Assembly: GCA_015039465.1 (NCBI GenBank)
Contig: MU130154.1
Span: 372,001 to 436,000 of the forward strand
Direction of reading: 5' to 3'
DNA: 64,000 nt
Source: Phlegmacium glaucopus
Lineage: Eukaryota; Basidiomycota; Agaricomycetes; Agaricales; Cortinariaceae
Below are positions 1 to 11,690 of the stretch, in pieces. The notes under the pieces were generated by a model. It had not been told where the DNA came from. It did not search any database and saw nothing but the letters and a program-made list of their open reading frames with translations. Numbering within the stretch: the stretch's first letter is position 1; every line of letters begins with the position of its first letter. The position numbers and the translations under genes were made by a program.

Positions 1-1341
1 TTCCATTATTTTGGAGGATTGCTCTAGTATAGGGACAATCACATACTTTGTGGAAATTAGTGCAAAACGAGTTGGCAAAAGTATTGATTTCTTCCAGGTA
101 AAATTGGCTTCGATTTTCAGGACAACACAATGCAATGCCCGCCCATGCCGCGTCGATATGTACCCAAAGCGACGGATGATCTTTCACTAATGAAGGAAAT
201 GGATTGATAAGGAAGATGGACAAATGAATATCTGTAAATGTCCATACCGACTTCCATTATTTCGGGGATGTTGTCGACTGCACCGGAAGAGGTGGTTCCG
301 ACAGTTGCAACTGGTCAATAGTGAAATTCAGTGATGAAAATGAATATCTAAGGGAAAAATCGTTACCAAGAAGGAAAGGCCTGCGCCCAATTTTAGCATC
401 TTCTTCGAGGGCATCACGAAGGGATTTGCCTCGTAGTGCAAACTGATCGTCGTGATCGACATCAATCACTCGCACTTGTAATCCCAACACAAGTCCAGCT
501 TTTGCACCCAAAGAATGTGTTTGAGAAGTAGTATATATTACCAGATCTTCCAACTTCACATCTGGATGGTCTCTTTGATACAGAGATCGTGCAGCAACGA
601 TAGCCACGAGGACAGAATCGGAGGCTGTGGTCTTTATTGCATTTAGCTAAGAAGGTTTCAAGTTAGGGAATAAGAGAAAATACAACCTGTATGGAACCCC
701 CTCCTATTCCTGAAGCATTTGTAAAAGCTGGTGACAACCCGAGGAGGTTGGCCGCCCAGTCCATTACAATGGCTTCTAACTCTGTACAAGCAGGACTACT
801 CAGCCACTAAACGAGCGCGTCAACACCCTTAAAGCATGCTCGAAACTATTACACATACGTTAAATCCAGGATTGCATGTACTTGATGAATATAAATCCGC
901 TAGCATGCCTTCGAATGTACAGGCTGTCGGAAAATAAGCGAAGAAAGAAGGATGCTGCCAATGGGTCAAGCCTGATGTTCAAAACATAAACATCGTTTTA
1001 TAAAACGAAACTTGAAAGAATCAAGCTCGCCTGGAAGGATGAACTTTTGATAGTCGTCGGCTATAACCTGGAAGTCTTCACCTGTCTCTGGAGGGCACAC
1101 TGGATGGATCTGATAAATATTTCAGCTACCAATGATGAAAGGTCACTTACATACCGGGAATGTGAGTCCTCAGGTATCCGGGTTCTACATTAGGGACAAC
1201 AGACCGCTCTTGCAACGAGGCGTAATAGTCACAGATGCGGTCGATGGCCTGATAACCAGCTTGCCGGAATCTATGAAATTGTTTAGCTTTGAATGCATTG
1301 ACTACACAAATTGAGGATAACTACTACCTTTCTATATCCAT
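1..1341 (-). CDS. Aromatic-L-amino-acid decarboxylase, group II PLP-dependent (3' part beyond window)
   Basis: This enzyme family removes the carboxyl group of aromatic amino acids to give arylalkylamines, using pyridoxal phosphate. Splicing gives a start [16 protein letters not shown], where the first exon joins across a 57-base intron. The protein then shows the family blocks [39 protein letters not shown], the HIDAAWAG segment (about 136-165) and NSFCTNFHK. The PLP-binding lysine codon is at 47-49, immediately before an intron donor at 41-46, so only the C-terminal domain lies outside the window. All readable exons are open. The start codon lies 148 bases from the divergent ketoacyl reductase start. 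The exact substrate (tryptophan, tyrosine or DOPA) cannot be told from this portion. Confidence 0.9.
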
Positions 1342-1489
1342 GGTGAATAAAAAATATATTCACTGCCAATAAGTATAAGTACTATGTTACCACCGCTAAC
1401 TAGGCTGCCTCATTATGTAAGCCTTGTACTGTTGCATTTTGGATTTGGAGTTTGAAATTGAGTCCAACGTTCGTACGATGTACATCAAC

Positions 1490-2825
1490 ATGGACGCGTC
1501 GCAAGTAAACATTCTGATGTCCTCTTTCAGTGAGTTCTTCAATATCATGGTCTTTGGAGCCATAATTTCGAGACTTTTATGCCAAATAGTGCGCGACTGG
1601 CCATTCGTTGTGCCTCTTCTGTTGGCGCTGGGCTTTATCACTGCTGCTAAAAATGTTTATCAAACGTTCTCTGTCCTTCTCCAAACATTCATTATTCCTG
1701 GTGTCAGCGTGAGTATGGTTATTCTCTACTGAGGGCACTTTTAAATCTATGCTTCGATCAGTTGAAACGATTTGGTGCAAGAAAAGGAGCATGGGCTGTT
1801 GTAACCGGTGCCACTGATGGAATTGGAAAGGAGTTCTCCTGCCAACTAGCCAAAAACGGTTTTAATGTACTGCTTGTGGCACGTAATCCTCAGTTGCTTT
1901 CAGATACTGCTGCAGAAATTGGTCAGTCATATGTTATGCTACTATTACCCGTCGATTGACTGTGGTTTAGAATCCAGGTATAAAGTTTCTACGTTGACAC
2001 ATTCAATCGATTTTGCGAAAAGTAACGATGATGCCTATGCTGGACTAGCAACTGCCTGTGGGGGACTGGACATCGGCGTTCTCGGTATGTTCGTCTGCTT
2101 CGTCACATATCCACCAATGTTAATGGTTGACAGTCAACAACGTTGGGAAATCTCATACAATGCCTGCATATTTAGTGGATACTCCTAGAGATGAGATATC
2201 TGATATTGTCGCCATCAATGTGAATGCTACACTGCGTGTCACCTACACGATCCTTCCAGGCATGGTTCAACGGTGTGTACATCACACATCACTTTTTGTG
2301 GACAAAGACCCTAAGCATGTGCAGAAAACGCGGTTTAATTTTAAACATTGGTTCTTTTGCTGGTTCCATTCCGTCACCTATGCTGGCCACCTATTCGGGA
2401 ACGAAAGCATTCCTAGCTACTTTCACAAGTGCTCTAGCAGAGGAAGTTAAGAAGGACAACATCACTGTTGAGCATGTCAACACATATTTTGTGGTAAAGT
2501 TACAAACCCTGGAGAGATCCTCTCGCTGACAACTTTTCAACAGGTGTCAAAGCTATCCAAAATCCGCAAATCATCGGCACTGATTCCTATGCCTGCTAAT
2601 TACGTCCGCTCCGTACTTTCTAAAATAGGTCTCGCTTGCGGGGCTGCCTATAGCGGACGGCCTAATACCTCGACCCCTTTCTGGTCACACGCCCTTCTTG
2701 ACCACTTGATCACTCTTGTTGGCGTGCCGAGTCTCTTCATTAGTTATACCCACAGCCTTCACAAGTCTATTCGCAAACGCGCCCTAAATAAAGTTGCACG
2801 GGATGTGAAAGCCAAAGTATTATAA
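1490..2825 (+). CDS. IFA38: Very-long-chain 3-oxoacyl-CoA reductase (KAR/Ifa38 type)
   Basis: This ER enzyme reduces 3-ketoacyl-CoA in the microsomal fatty-acid elongation cycle. The spliced protein has an N-terminal hydrophobic segment, then the NADP-binding motif [11 protein letters not shown], the NNVG motif, and the short-chain dehydrogenase catalytic set with Ser in LNIGSFAG and Tyr-Lys in YSGTK. A second hydrophobic stretch near the C-terminus and a basic tail match the membrane-bound KAR family. I chose the ATG at 1490; in-frame ATGs at 1478 and 1523 are alternatives. Introns are about 50-75 bases. It is divergent from the decarboxylase across 148 bases. Family assignment is strong; the gene symbol is by homology to yeast. 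Confidence 0.9.
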
Positions 2826-3009
2826 TTTTTTGTTATTTACATAATATTACTTAGTACAATGGTCACGTGTGTGCTTTGTGTTTGTTTGTGACACTTTGAG
2901 GAATGCGATTGCAGCGTGTTGTGGATAATATTTGTACCCTTCAAGGACAACGATTGTCCACAATGTCCTCGCTGCCTCCTACATCTTTCTAAGTACCACA
3001 CATACAACT

Positions 3010-6000
3010 ATGAAGCAGGTCCCCCGTGGTCCATCACCAACGCCGACAGCTTTTTCAGGCATATCCAATTATCGTACAGATTCCTACCGACCACTCAGAG
3101 ATTTAAAGGGAGCACCCGCTGTCCCGACCATCGACTATCGTCAGGTCTCAAAGATCCACTATGCAGAACTTGGGAGATATTTGGCATCATATTTGGCTAA
3201 AGGTGCGGATCGTCTTTCTTTCCCAATCTCATTGACCTGTTGTCATCCCGGCATTTACATTTTATACCCCAGTTCCTCCCAATTCTCGTTCGAGTGCAAG
3301 GTCAAAGCTTACTAGATTAACAATCCAACAATTCCATGAATTATCCACCGATGTCTATGACGAATTAGTGCGTCGAAAGAACGAGAACCAGGGTATGTCT
3401 TGCAACCCCAATATGATACCAGTCTTAGTGATCCGTTCCTCCAAGTCCCATTTCTTCCCGTCAGAGAAGAATTTCATCCAAAACGAAATCAGGCGCGCCA
3501 AAAGTTGGCAACATTGCCTGCATCTCGTTTTGAGGATCTTTCTAGTGATGTTTACTTTGAGCTAGCTCGTCGGTATCCCGAGTTCAAGGAGGACGTACGT
3601 TATCTTCATTGTCACCGAATAGTTTTGACATAATTTGAATATCCACAGCCCTCAGGCAGGGGTTCCTCAGCATCGACCTACGACGATTTCCCTGCTCCAG
3701 ACTTCCCATCTAGCTCACCTTCTCGAAATGCTGGGAAAGCAAAAGCTTCTGGTCGTGCATCGGCGGATCGCCCGTCGGACAGTGGATATGGCGGAAGCAT
3801 TTCTAGTCGCAGACCTTCTCAAGACAGGCGCCGACCCAGCGAAACTGAATTTAGTGTTGGACGCAAAAGTGAAGATACGTATCGTAGACCCGACGATTTA
3901 TTTGCCGGACGGGTCGGAGAAGAAAGTTTCTCAGCCGTACTCGCTTCTCGTCGCAGGCCGTCACAAGATACCACTCGCAAGTCCGATGAACGTGGACGTG
4001 AATTCGGACGACGACCTAGCGGAGCTGTCAGTACATCTAGCGAAACCACCAGTACCATTCCTGGTGCGCAGAGTACCACAGCAACAAGCGCCGTGATCAT
4101 ACCTAACAAGAGTACTATGGAAGAGGAATACATTGATATCCCATACGGTCGTGATGCCAGGGAGAGTGGCGTGACCACCCTTGACGAACGCGAGAGAGCA
4201 GCAGACATAGGCCGAGATGGAGATAATGAACCTGACAGCGCCAGCGAATATCCAAGTCCTATGAGCTCTCGAAGTCCGCTGGTCGGCTTAAGTGGGCTCA
4301 GCGCCAGGCTGAAAGGAGTTGAAGACGATGATGAACTTGTGGCAGGAAATAAGAGCGGCGATGAGGTATACGATAAATACGGACGTTCATCTGTTGAGGC
4401 GATACGCTCAACCGGTAACAATGCTCCTAATGCACGTATGATGAATGTGCGTACGACTGTACCAGAAGACCAGGAGAAGTTGCGTCGGGACTACGAATAC
4501 AAAATAGCAACGATGCAGACGCAGATCACAAATTTACAACGAGATCTTGGGGACAATGCCGAACATGAAAGGAAGCGAACGGAAAGCGAAAGTAGAGTCA
4601 GGCAGTTGGAAGAGGATCTTGCAAATATGCGTCAGGTGAGATATATATTATTATGATTAAGATAAAACGCTAAATTACAACCAGCGAGCTGAAGAACAAA
4701 GCGCCATAATACGCATGCTGCAAAAGGAGCTAGAGGAAATCAAAGAGTCTCGGCAACGTGAAGGCCGTCAGGCTCAAGAGGATAGAGAAGAGTTGCAAAT
4801 TTATCGCGATCGATGTATGAAGCTAGAGGCAGAGCACGAACTTCGCGAAGGAGAGGTATGAGCTTCTTTTTTGTTTTGCGTCGTAAAATCTGACCTTGTT
4901 CAAGACGGATGCGGGGAACGTTGAACAGCTTCGGGCAGACTTGGAGGCTTTAATGATTGAGCTCAATGACCTGTCTCGTCAGAATGATGAATTGATTACC
5001 TCAAAAGATTCTGATTTGATTCTCATTCGAGACCTCGGTAACCAGCTAAAGGAGTATAAACGGAAGTACGAACAAGCAAAGACGGAACTTCGGAGCGTCA
5101 AAGGTACAAATATCGGTTTGGATGGTCCTCCCCATGTTGAATTATCTGTTTTTCTTTCTTTCATTAGCCACCTCTCAACTTTTCCTTCAAACACCCAAAT
5201 TTGACAAATCCGAAGATCAACTTCCCGTTTCTCCCGATGGAGGTGTCCTTGATATCCATATGACGGCTTTCCTATCTGCAATCGACGGCCTCCTTACGGC
5301 AGGGCGATCTAATGCTCCCACTCGGGTGCTCACTCCTATGAAATCGGTCGTGAACGCAGTAACTAACATCATTGAAGACATTAAAATCTTCGAGCGTCGA
5401 CCACAACGCGATCGATCAGATGTTAATCCTGACGCTTTACGATCACTTCGAGATAGAGCAGAGGCAACCTTGAGCAACCTTGTTGCGGCCACCAAAACTC
5501 ATGCGACAAGTTCAGGAATGTCTCCTGTTAGTTTGTTGGACGCGGCTGCCAGTCATGTTTCTCTCACCATTACGGAAATTGGAAGGACAGTTTGTATCCG
5601 GAAAGCCACCAAGGCTGAACAGGATCAGTTCTCGTATGCTGCTCTTCCGGGCCCTTCAGGGGCTGCGACGAATGGATTCTCTCCTGTCCTTCGGTCTGTC
5701 GAAGAGATGAGGTCTGGCCACCAGCGCAAGCCTAGCCAAGAGTCGACATCAAGTCGATTAGGTCGGTTCTCCGAGTCACCAAGTTCCTCTCTGAATCATA
5801 GTCGGTCATACAACGATAGGCGGAGACCTCCATCTGAAAATTCGAGTTCGGAGCAGACCAATTCTCCCCCTCCCATTTTTGATAACCATGGTCATTCGGG
5901 TGGTGTAGTGAGCGATGATTCTGCGCAAGCAGAAGGTTCCGAGGATGCTTGGACAGAATTGAAGGCTAGTTCTCGTCACTTGCCTCGTACAACCCACTCA

Positions 6001-6351
6001 CTTTCTTTGCGTTCTTTCTTTCAGCCATACCTCGAAGCACAAACAGAATCCATTGTATATGCCATTCAAAGTGTGCTTTCGGGTGTCCGCAGCCCAACGC
6101 CTTCGCCCAAGTTGAACGAGAACCTCACTGAGATCATCACGATTGTGTCAAGCATCGTTGCCGTCTGCAAAGACAACCTTCCACCAGGGTCCGCACATCA
6201 GGGCAACGAGATCCTGCGCGAGCTAAGCGAACACGCGAACAAACTTAGCGAAGTGCAAGCCTTACCAGAGGTTACCAAGGAATCGCGGCAGATCATGGCA
6301 AAATCGAGTTTTGCGATTGCGAATTCGATGAAAGGTTTGATGAAGCTATAG
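3010..6351 (+). CDS. SPA2: Spa2-like polarisome scaffold with two SHD repeats
   Basis: Spa2 proteins scaffold the polarisome at hyphal tips and bud sites, linking MAP-kinase modules, formin and Rab GAPs. Two Spa2-homology (GIT-type) repeats are visible: one around 3150-3395 containing YAELGRYLASYLAK and FHELSTDVYDELVRR, and one around 3460-3600 containing FEDLSSDVYFELARRYPEFK. A long Ser/Arg-rich low-complexity region follows (3650-4430), then a predicted coiled coil (4470-5100) rich in Glu, Arg and Gln. A C-terminal helical domain (5230-6350) matches the conserved Spa2 C-terminus. The ATG at 3010 is the first in frame with the first repeat. The 3' end faces the F-box gene 184 bases away. Confidence 0.85.
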
Positions 6352-6535
6352 ATCCGTGCTTTTCTTTCGATTTTTTTGACCATTGTTGTCTGAACCCTTC
6401 TATGCATTTGTACTAATGGTCTTTCCTTCTTTTTACCTCACTATTCTATGGAATCCAAGATTTCTCTTTTCACGGTTCATCGTCCCTTTGCATGCACATT
6501 ACCATATAAAATTACACCCTGTATTTAAAACACAT

Positions 6536-7906
6536 TCACAGGCACTGAATATTCATTCCAGTTGTGGCCAAATTTCGTAAGGATATGAAATCAACCTCGT
6601 TGAGACTGCAACATTTTTCAAATCGAAGATTGACGTCTTGTATTGAGGCAGTGCATGTTGTACAATGGTGTTGAGCAATAGCTAATGCCGTCCTTGATTG
6701 CAGCATTGTCAGCAAGGCTCCCTCGTTGCACTGTATATTGTAGTGAAGAACGAGCGTCTGGAGGTTCGGGCAAAGTGTTGTACATTCACCAAAAGTGGTC
6801 GATCGCCGGCGAAGTTGGTCGAGTACTTTATCCCCAATGCAGATAGAGCCAGCCGCGTTCGAGTAAACTTTTAGACAGATCAGAGACGATGAACTCTGCC
6901 TCAGGCATTGGAGAAGTTGATCTTCCTCGATGGCGGTGTACTCTAGGAGTAAGGTGTATAGGTGACAGGCTGAACGGACAAGAAAGTCGAGGAAGGATAA
7001 TTGCGGCCATGCGACAAATTTGATGAAGCCGCAAGTAAAATGGAAGTGACGTAACGCCGGGCATGTAAGCTTGTCGAGAAGAGCTGCAAGGCTATTATCT
7101 AGCTCCAGTTGGTAGATACCGAGGCTTGAGAGGTAGTTAAGTAGGACGGGAGAGCAAACCTCGTTAGACTCGCCATCAGGACCATAACCGAAATGGTGTA
7201 GGTTACAGTTGACAATATTACTGCATCGGCGGAGAATATCTAGTGCGGTCTTCCAAGTGATCCACGTATTTAGGTCAACGTCTGTCAAATTATTCCAGGA
7301 CACCTGTAGATTGCCTAACCCACTGTCGAATGAGTTGTCAAAAGATGTCCACTGAGTCGCTCTATTGCTCCAGTCAAGTATTTTGAGAGAGGGCGAGAGA
7401 TAAAGAATACGATTTATGTCACTAATCTCGTCGGTTTTCCAATGACCCAACTGGAAAGAAGCAGATTCGAGATTCGGAGCGCCATGTGTGAAAAGGCCAT
7501 GAAGGAGTTGCTGGGATCCCGGAAGAAACATTGTTATGCGTTTCCAACGGTGAGACTCAGCGGCTAATTCTTGAAGAGTTGATTGGCTGAGCAATACTGA
7601 TTCTGGGTTTAGCAGGGAAAATTGATCTACTATGATGGTGAAAGAGAGAAGCTGTGAGGATGAACGTTTGAGCCATAGTCTGAGCATGGATATATTCGGT
7701 TGTTTGGACGGTGTGATTTTTATACTAAGGGAAGACCAGAGTTGGGAGTCTGATAAGGCGACATGCCTCCATTTTCTGGAAATTTGACTTATCAGGAGGG
7801 GACCTTGATAAGGAGATATGATTACATCTGCGTTGTCGTTCAAAAAGAATGATGCGCTGAATATTTTAACCAGGATCTCCGGAGGAATAATATCTATGGT
7901 GGTCAT
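6536..7906 (-). CDS. F-box protein
   Basis: A single-exon protein of about 456 residues starts with an F-box (IIPPEILVKIF) and the usual basidiomycete continuation ISQISRKWRHVALSDSQLWSSL. Such proteins are taken to be substrate receptors of SCF ubiquitin ligases; the substrate is unknown. The rest resembles the degenerate leucine-rich F-box family that is greatly expanded in mushrooms. The reading frame stays open upstream to 8140, but the F-box begins a few residues after the ATG at 7906, so I start there. The upstream extension lacks any domain and is probably 5' leader. Confidence 0.85.
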   Translation of the reverse strand: MTTIDIIPPEILVKIFSASFFLNDNADVIISPYQGPLLISQISRKWRHVALSDSQLWSSLSIKITPSKQPNISMLRLWLKRSSSQLLSFTIIVDQFSLLNPESVLLSQSTLQELAAESHRWKRITMFLPGSQQLLHGLFTHGAPNLESASFQLGHWKTDEISDINRILYLSPSLKILDWSNRATQWTSFDNSFDSGLGNLQVSWNNLTDVDLNTWITWKTALDILRRCSNIVNCNLHHFGYGPDGESNEVCSPVLLNYLSSLGIYQLELDNSLAALLDKLTCPALRHFHFTCGFIKFVAWPQLSFLDFLVRSACHLYTLLLEYTAIEEDQLLQCLRQSSSSLICLKVYSNAAGSICIGDKVLDQLRRRSTTFGECTTLCPNLQTLVLHYNIQCNEGALLTMLQSRTALAIAQHHCTTCTASIQDVNLRFEKCCSLNEVDFISLRNLATTGMNIQCL

Positions 7907-8159
7907 GGTGGTATGGTAGAAGCGTAGAGTATGTCGAAATAGGTAATGTGGCGTGATCACGTGATATATGAGCACGCCATAGCACGCCATCGTCTGAGTT
8001 TGAATGGCAACTACATAAACCAGAGCTCTCGCTTTTTGACTTTCAATTTCTGACTGCTTACTTCTCCTACAAACTCTTATTTTTCGTCTCCTATCTGGTG
8101 TCATGCTTCGATGCGCTCTGTGAACCTTTTCCTTAGCCAACTCACCTGTTTATCAATTC

Positions 8160-8448
8160 AACCTCCGAAACTTCAAGTTACCAGTGACTAGTGCCCACGC
8201 TTTTTTGGACCCTCATCTTGTAGATCACTTCACGCGGTCTAACGTTGGGACTGGTTTGCTTGGCGGCTTCGGATCATACGCCGTCTCAATTCTGGCTCAC
8301 TGGTCTTCTGACGTTCCAGAGGATCCTTCCAAATTACTCTCTCGGGCCTCCATTCTGGTATTACCTTAGCTTAATCTGTTTATATTTTACGTCACAAATA
8401 AATGGTATAAATTTGTTGTCCTGAGCACCACCCTCTGACCATTGCAAA
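8160..8448 (+). other. Open stretch upstream of the sulfoxide synthase, unassigned
   Basis: An open frame of about 60 codons (8184-8369) has protein-like composition (FLDPHLVDHFTRSN, GTGLLGGFGSYAV) but no ATG at its head and no family I recognise. It ends in a stop shortly before the ATG at 8449. It could be an upstream exon of the next gene, a decayed gene or chance. Confidence 0.25.
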
Positions 8449-10835
8449 ATGTCTTCCCCCACCTCCTCTGCAATATCTTTCGATTCATCGAGGTCCGGTT
8501 CTCCGGATACTCGTGCGACAACGCCCTCCTCAATGTTGGGTGTCTCGTCGATACTCTCTCTTTCCTCTATCTATGTTTACTTCGTTAGTACTTCGTTCAC
8601 AGCGGCGTCCCTGAAGGAGACCTTCAAGAAACATGCCTCTGATAACCGTATGGGTGTCATTATCGACCAAAATCTAGTCAATCAAGTCAATAAGACCTTC
8701 ATTTGTAAGGGAGACTGGTTACCACTCTCCTTACCGTCTCATAGCAATGGTGGCACTATCGACTACTTCGTCTCTGCATCAGTCACCTTGGAAGATCAGG
8801 CCCACCCAGTAGGCCTTATTACCATATAACCCATTTGCCTACTTCTGACCCCAGTCTGTTCTACAGGCCACAGCCATCATAGGCACGAATGCTTCACAAG
8901 CAAGTCAAGCAAACATATTCTCTCTCTGTTCTCTCCGATCCATAGTTTCAGTCCCCTTGACAACACTTTCCGCACTGCACATTTTAGAAAAATCACCCTT
9001 TGTCTACCAACCTCTCTCATATACTATCGCCAATAGCCTCGCGCCATCTCCAGATGGCAAATTTGGTAACATCCCCTCCGTCGAGGAATGGAAAGTCCTT
9101 TGGGCCACTTGGGATCTCATTACCTTGCAAATGATACCAAAAACCATGCTTCACCAGAAGCCCATTGACTTGCGTCATAAATGTCTCTTCTACATCGGAC
9201 ACATCCCAACGTAAGTCCCTCATATGCACGTGCACTCATTTCAGGATGCAGGCTGATACAAGACACTAGGTTCCTGGACATGCTACTTCACAAGTCCATT
9301 GGTGGTGGCCCCACAGAGCCAGGCTATTTCTGGAATATCTTTGAGGTAACAGACTGCTAGTTCTCTTCCAAATGGATTTGCACTCAATATTCTATCTAGA
9401 GAGGCATTGATCCTCATGTTGATGATCCGGACCACTGTCATGTAAAGAATGAACCCTTAAAGTATTATCTTTTTGTTCTAATGATTCACTGCCAGAACCA
9501 TTCGGAGGTTCCAGAGAAGGACGAAGACTGGCCGACGCTCCAGTCTATCGTTGCCTTCCGAGATGGCGTTCGAGCCCGGCTTGCAACCCTTTACAATGAT
9601 CTGGCGACTGGGAAACGTGTCTTGACGAGGAACATTGCCAGGACTTTGGCTATGACTCATGAACATGAAGGCTTCCATGTCGAAGTCAGTTATTTTTCTA
9701 ATCCCTTTATTAATGTTAACCATGGCTCTGACGGTCCTCCTTTAGACGCTTCTGTACATGCTTATCCAGAAAGCTGGAGCTGGTACTCTTCCTCCCCCTG
9801 GATTTACGGTTCCGCCATGGGAAGATTTGATGCGTCAATGGTCTACCATCCCACTCCCATCTACCCAAACAGTTCTTGTCGGCCCTGCTACTCTCGTCCT
9901 AGGGCATCATGACTCCGAGGCAGATGATCAAAACCTACAGCTCGCTGTGGACGTACAGGGCCATACTTTTGGATGGGACAACGAGAGCCCGGAGCGTCAT
10001 GTCACTGTTGGCGTGTTTAAGGCGGAATGGCGCCCTATCTCAAATCAAGAATTCCAGCAATTCTGGATGGGAGAAGGGAGAGCCCTGGGCGTACAGATGC
10101 CGAAAAGCTGGGTTACTACTGAAGACGAGGGTATCAAAGTTTGTTTGTTTGTTTTTGTTTTAAAATTAGTAGACTGACACAGTATCTCCTAGATCCGAAC
10201 GCTGTATGGTCCTATCACCATGGAAATTGCAGCGCATTGGCCTGTTCTCACTTCATACGATGACCTTGCGCTTTACGCAGCTTCCAAAGGCGGTCGTTTG
10301 CCGACTGAACCTGAGCTGCGTCTGTTCTTGGATTTGTACGATGTAGGCCATGAAGGAGGTGCTAATATTGCTTTCAGGAATTGGCATCCAGTTCCGTGAG
10401 TAATTTTACGACGTTAATTTTTTTTTGTATCTCATCATATAAAAAAGAGCTACTGCGGGCTTGGATCAATATAATGGCAGAGGTTCAAACGGCGGTATCT
10501 GGGAATGGACGTCAACCGTTTTTGATACTCACGAAGGACTTGTACCAACCCAGCTTTTTACCGGGTAGGTTGTCCGTCACTCTGTCAATTGTATAATAGT
10601 CACTTACCTGCGGCCAGGTATTCAACTGATTTCTTTGACACGAAACATCATGTGGCTGTATGTAACACTTCCTTGAATTACCCTCTGATCGCTTACAATC
10701 GATATCTGGTCGTTGCAGTTGGGTGCATCGTATGCGACTATACCACGGCTTGCTGGCCGCCGAACAGTTAGAAATTTCTACCAACATAACTATGGATACC
10801 CCTGGATTGGAGGAAGAGTTGTTTATGATTGTTAG
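8449..10835 (+). CDS. Ergothioneine-type sulfoxide synthase module (DinB + FGE-sulfatase), no methyltransferase
   Basis: From about 8990 the spliced protein matches the C-terminal two thirds of fungal Egt1, the nonheme-iron part that joins hercynine and cysteine into a sulfoxide. The DinB-like region includes EEWKVLWATWDLITLQMIP, FERGIDPHVDDP and the iron-binding HX3HXE (His 9664-9666, His 9676-9678, Glu 9682-9684). The FGE-sulfatase part includes FGWDNESPERHV, GGRLPTEPELRLF, NGGIWEWTSTVFD and the C-terminus LGASYATIPRLAGRRTVRN. Every exon is open. The usual N-terminal histidine methyltransferase of Egt1 is absent. Instead an in-frame stretch of about 120 residues beginning at the ATG at 8449 (Ser/Thr-rich, one hydrophobic segment) can be spliced on using an intron of roughly 8808-8870. 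The N-terminal model is uncertain; the gene could start nearer 8870. Confidence 0.78.
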
Positions 10836-11690
10836 ACCAGCAACTGGTTCTTCCATGGCCCGTTAGCATGTTGGTGAGCAATACCGATACTAAATACGAA
10901 AAACATCACAAATCATTCTCAACCGCTCTCGCCGCATTGACGGGATCTCAACTGAGCTCGAGGAACAAAAATTAACTATCGTGTAAACACATGTAGCCAA
11001 CATGATCCCAAAACATCTGTCGGTTGCGATACTCCAAAAGTTGAGAGAATACTTATGCGATTCTTTGAGCAAGCTTGGTAAAGCTTCAATGGCTGACGAA
11101 CATATATTCTATCAACCAACCCACATATTGACCGACGATGAGCCGATGATGCCGCGACCTCGGCGATCTGTCGGACTCGGAGTGTGAAACTCTTGGAGGC
11201 AGCAGTCTCCTAGAAGTCCATGTGAAGCTGATCGACTTATCATCAGTGTCACATCGAAGTCTGGCTACGGGAGACTATCCTAGAAGAGGCCTAATGATAA
11301 AGTGATGACAATAGATCACTTAAATGAGACTTGGTGAACAATGAGCGACAAAATAAATGAAGATAAAGGGGAAATGTGACAAAAGGAATGTACCTGAAGA
11401 CAACGCCGGCATGCTCGCACAAGCTCCGGATATTCCAACACTCTGGTATTCATCAAAGAGATCTTGGAAAACTGGCCCTACAAACATTGCTCCTGACTTT
11501 TAAATTTAATACCGCCAAATTCTCAATGTCAATGTCCGCTACCCTACAACCGTCAGCTCAACCTTAGACTCCATCGCTTGTGCCCTTCTCAGAGAGACAG
11601 ACTGTGTGACAATTTGTGACAATTTGTGACAATAGAAACCTGTGACATAAGAAGTTCGTTGCTCTAAGTTGAAAACCGCCAGCCCTTACA
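10836..11690. other. Intergenic region without a recognisable gene
   Basis: About 855 bases between the sulfoxide synthase stop and the next start. Only short open frames without domain signatures are present. It must hold the terminator of the former gene and the promoter of the latter. The only structure I can point to is the short tandem repeat at 11604-11633. Confidence 0.6.
11604..11633. repeat. 10-base tandem repeat, about three copies (TGTGACAATT)
   Basis: Three adjacent copies of a unit read as TGTGACAATT lie 58-87 bases upstream of the start codon at 11691; the last copy is imperfect and a fourth TGTGACA follows at about 11641. The spacing of one helical turn and the promoter position would suit a repeated regulator site, but this is inference. 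Confidence 0.7.

Noticed and set aside
7907..8140. Upstream extension of the F-box frame
   Set aside because: The F-box starts directly after the ATG at 7906, and the extension has no conserved content.
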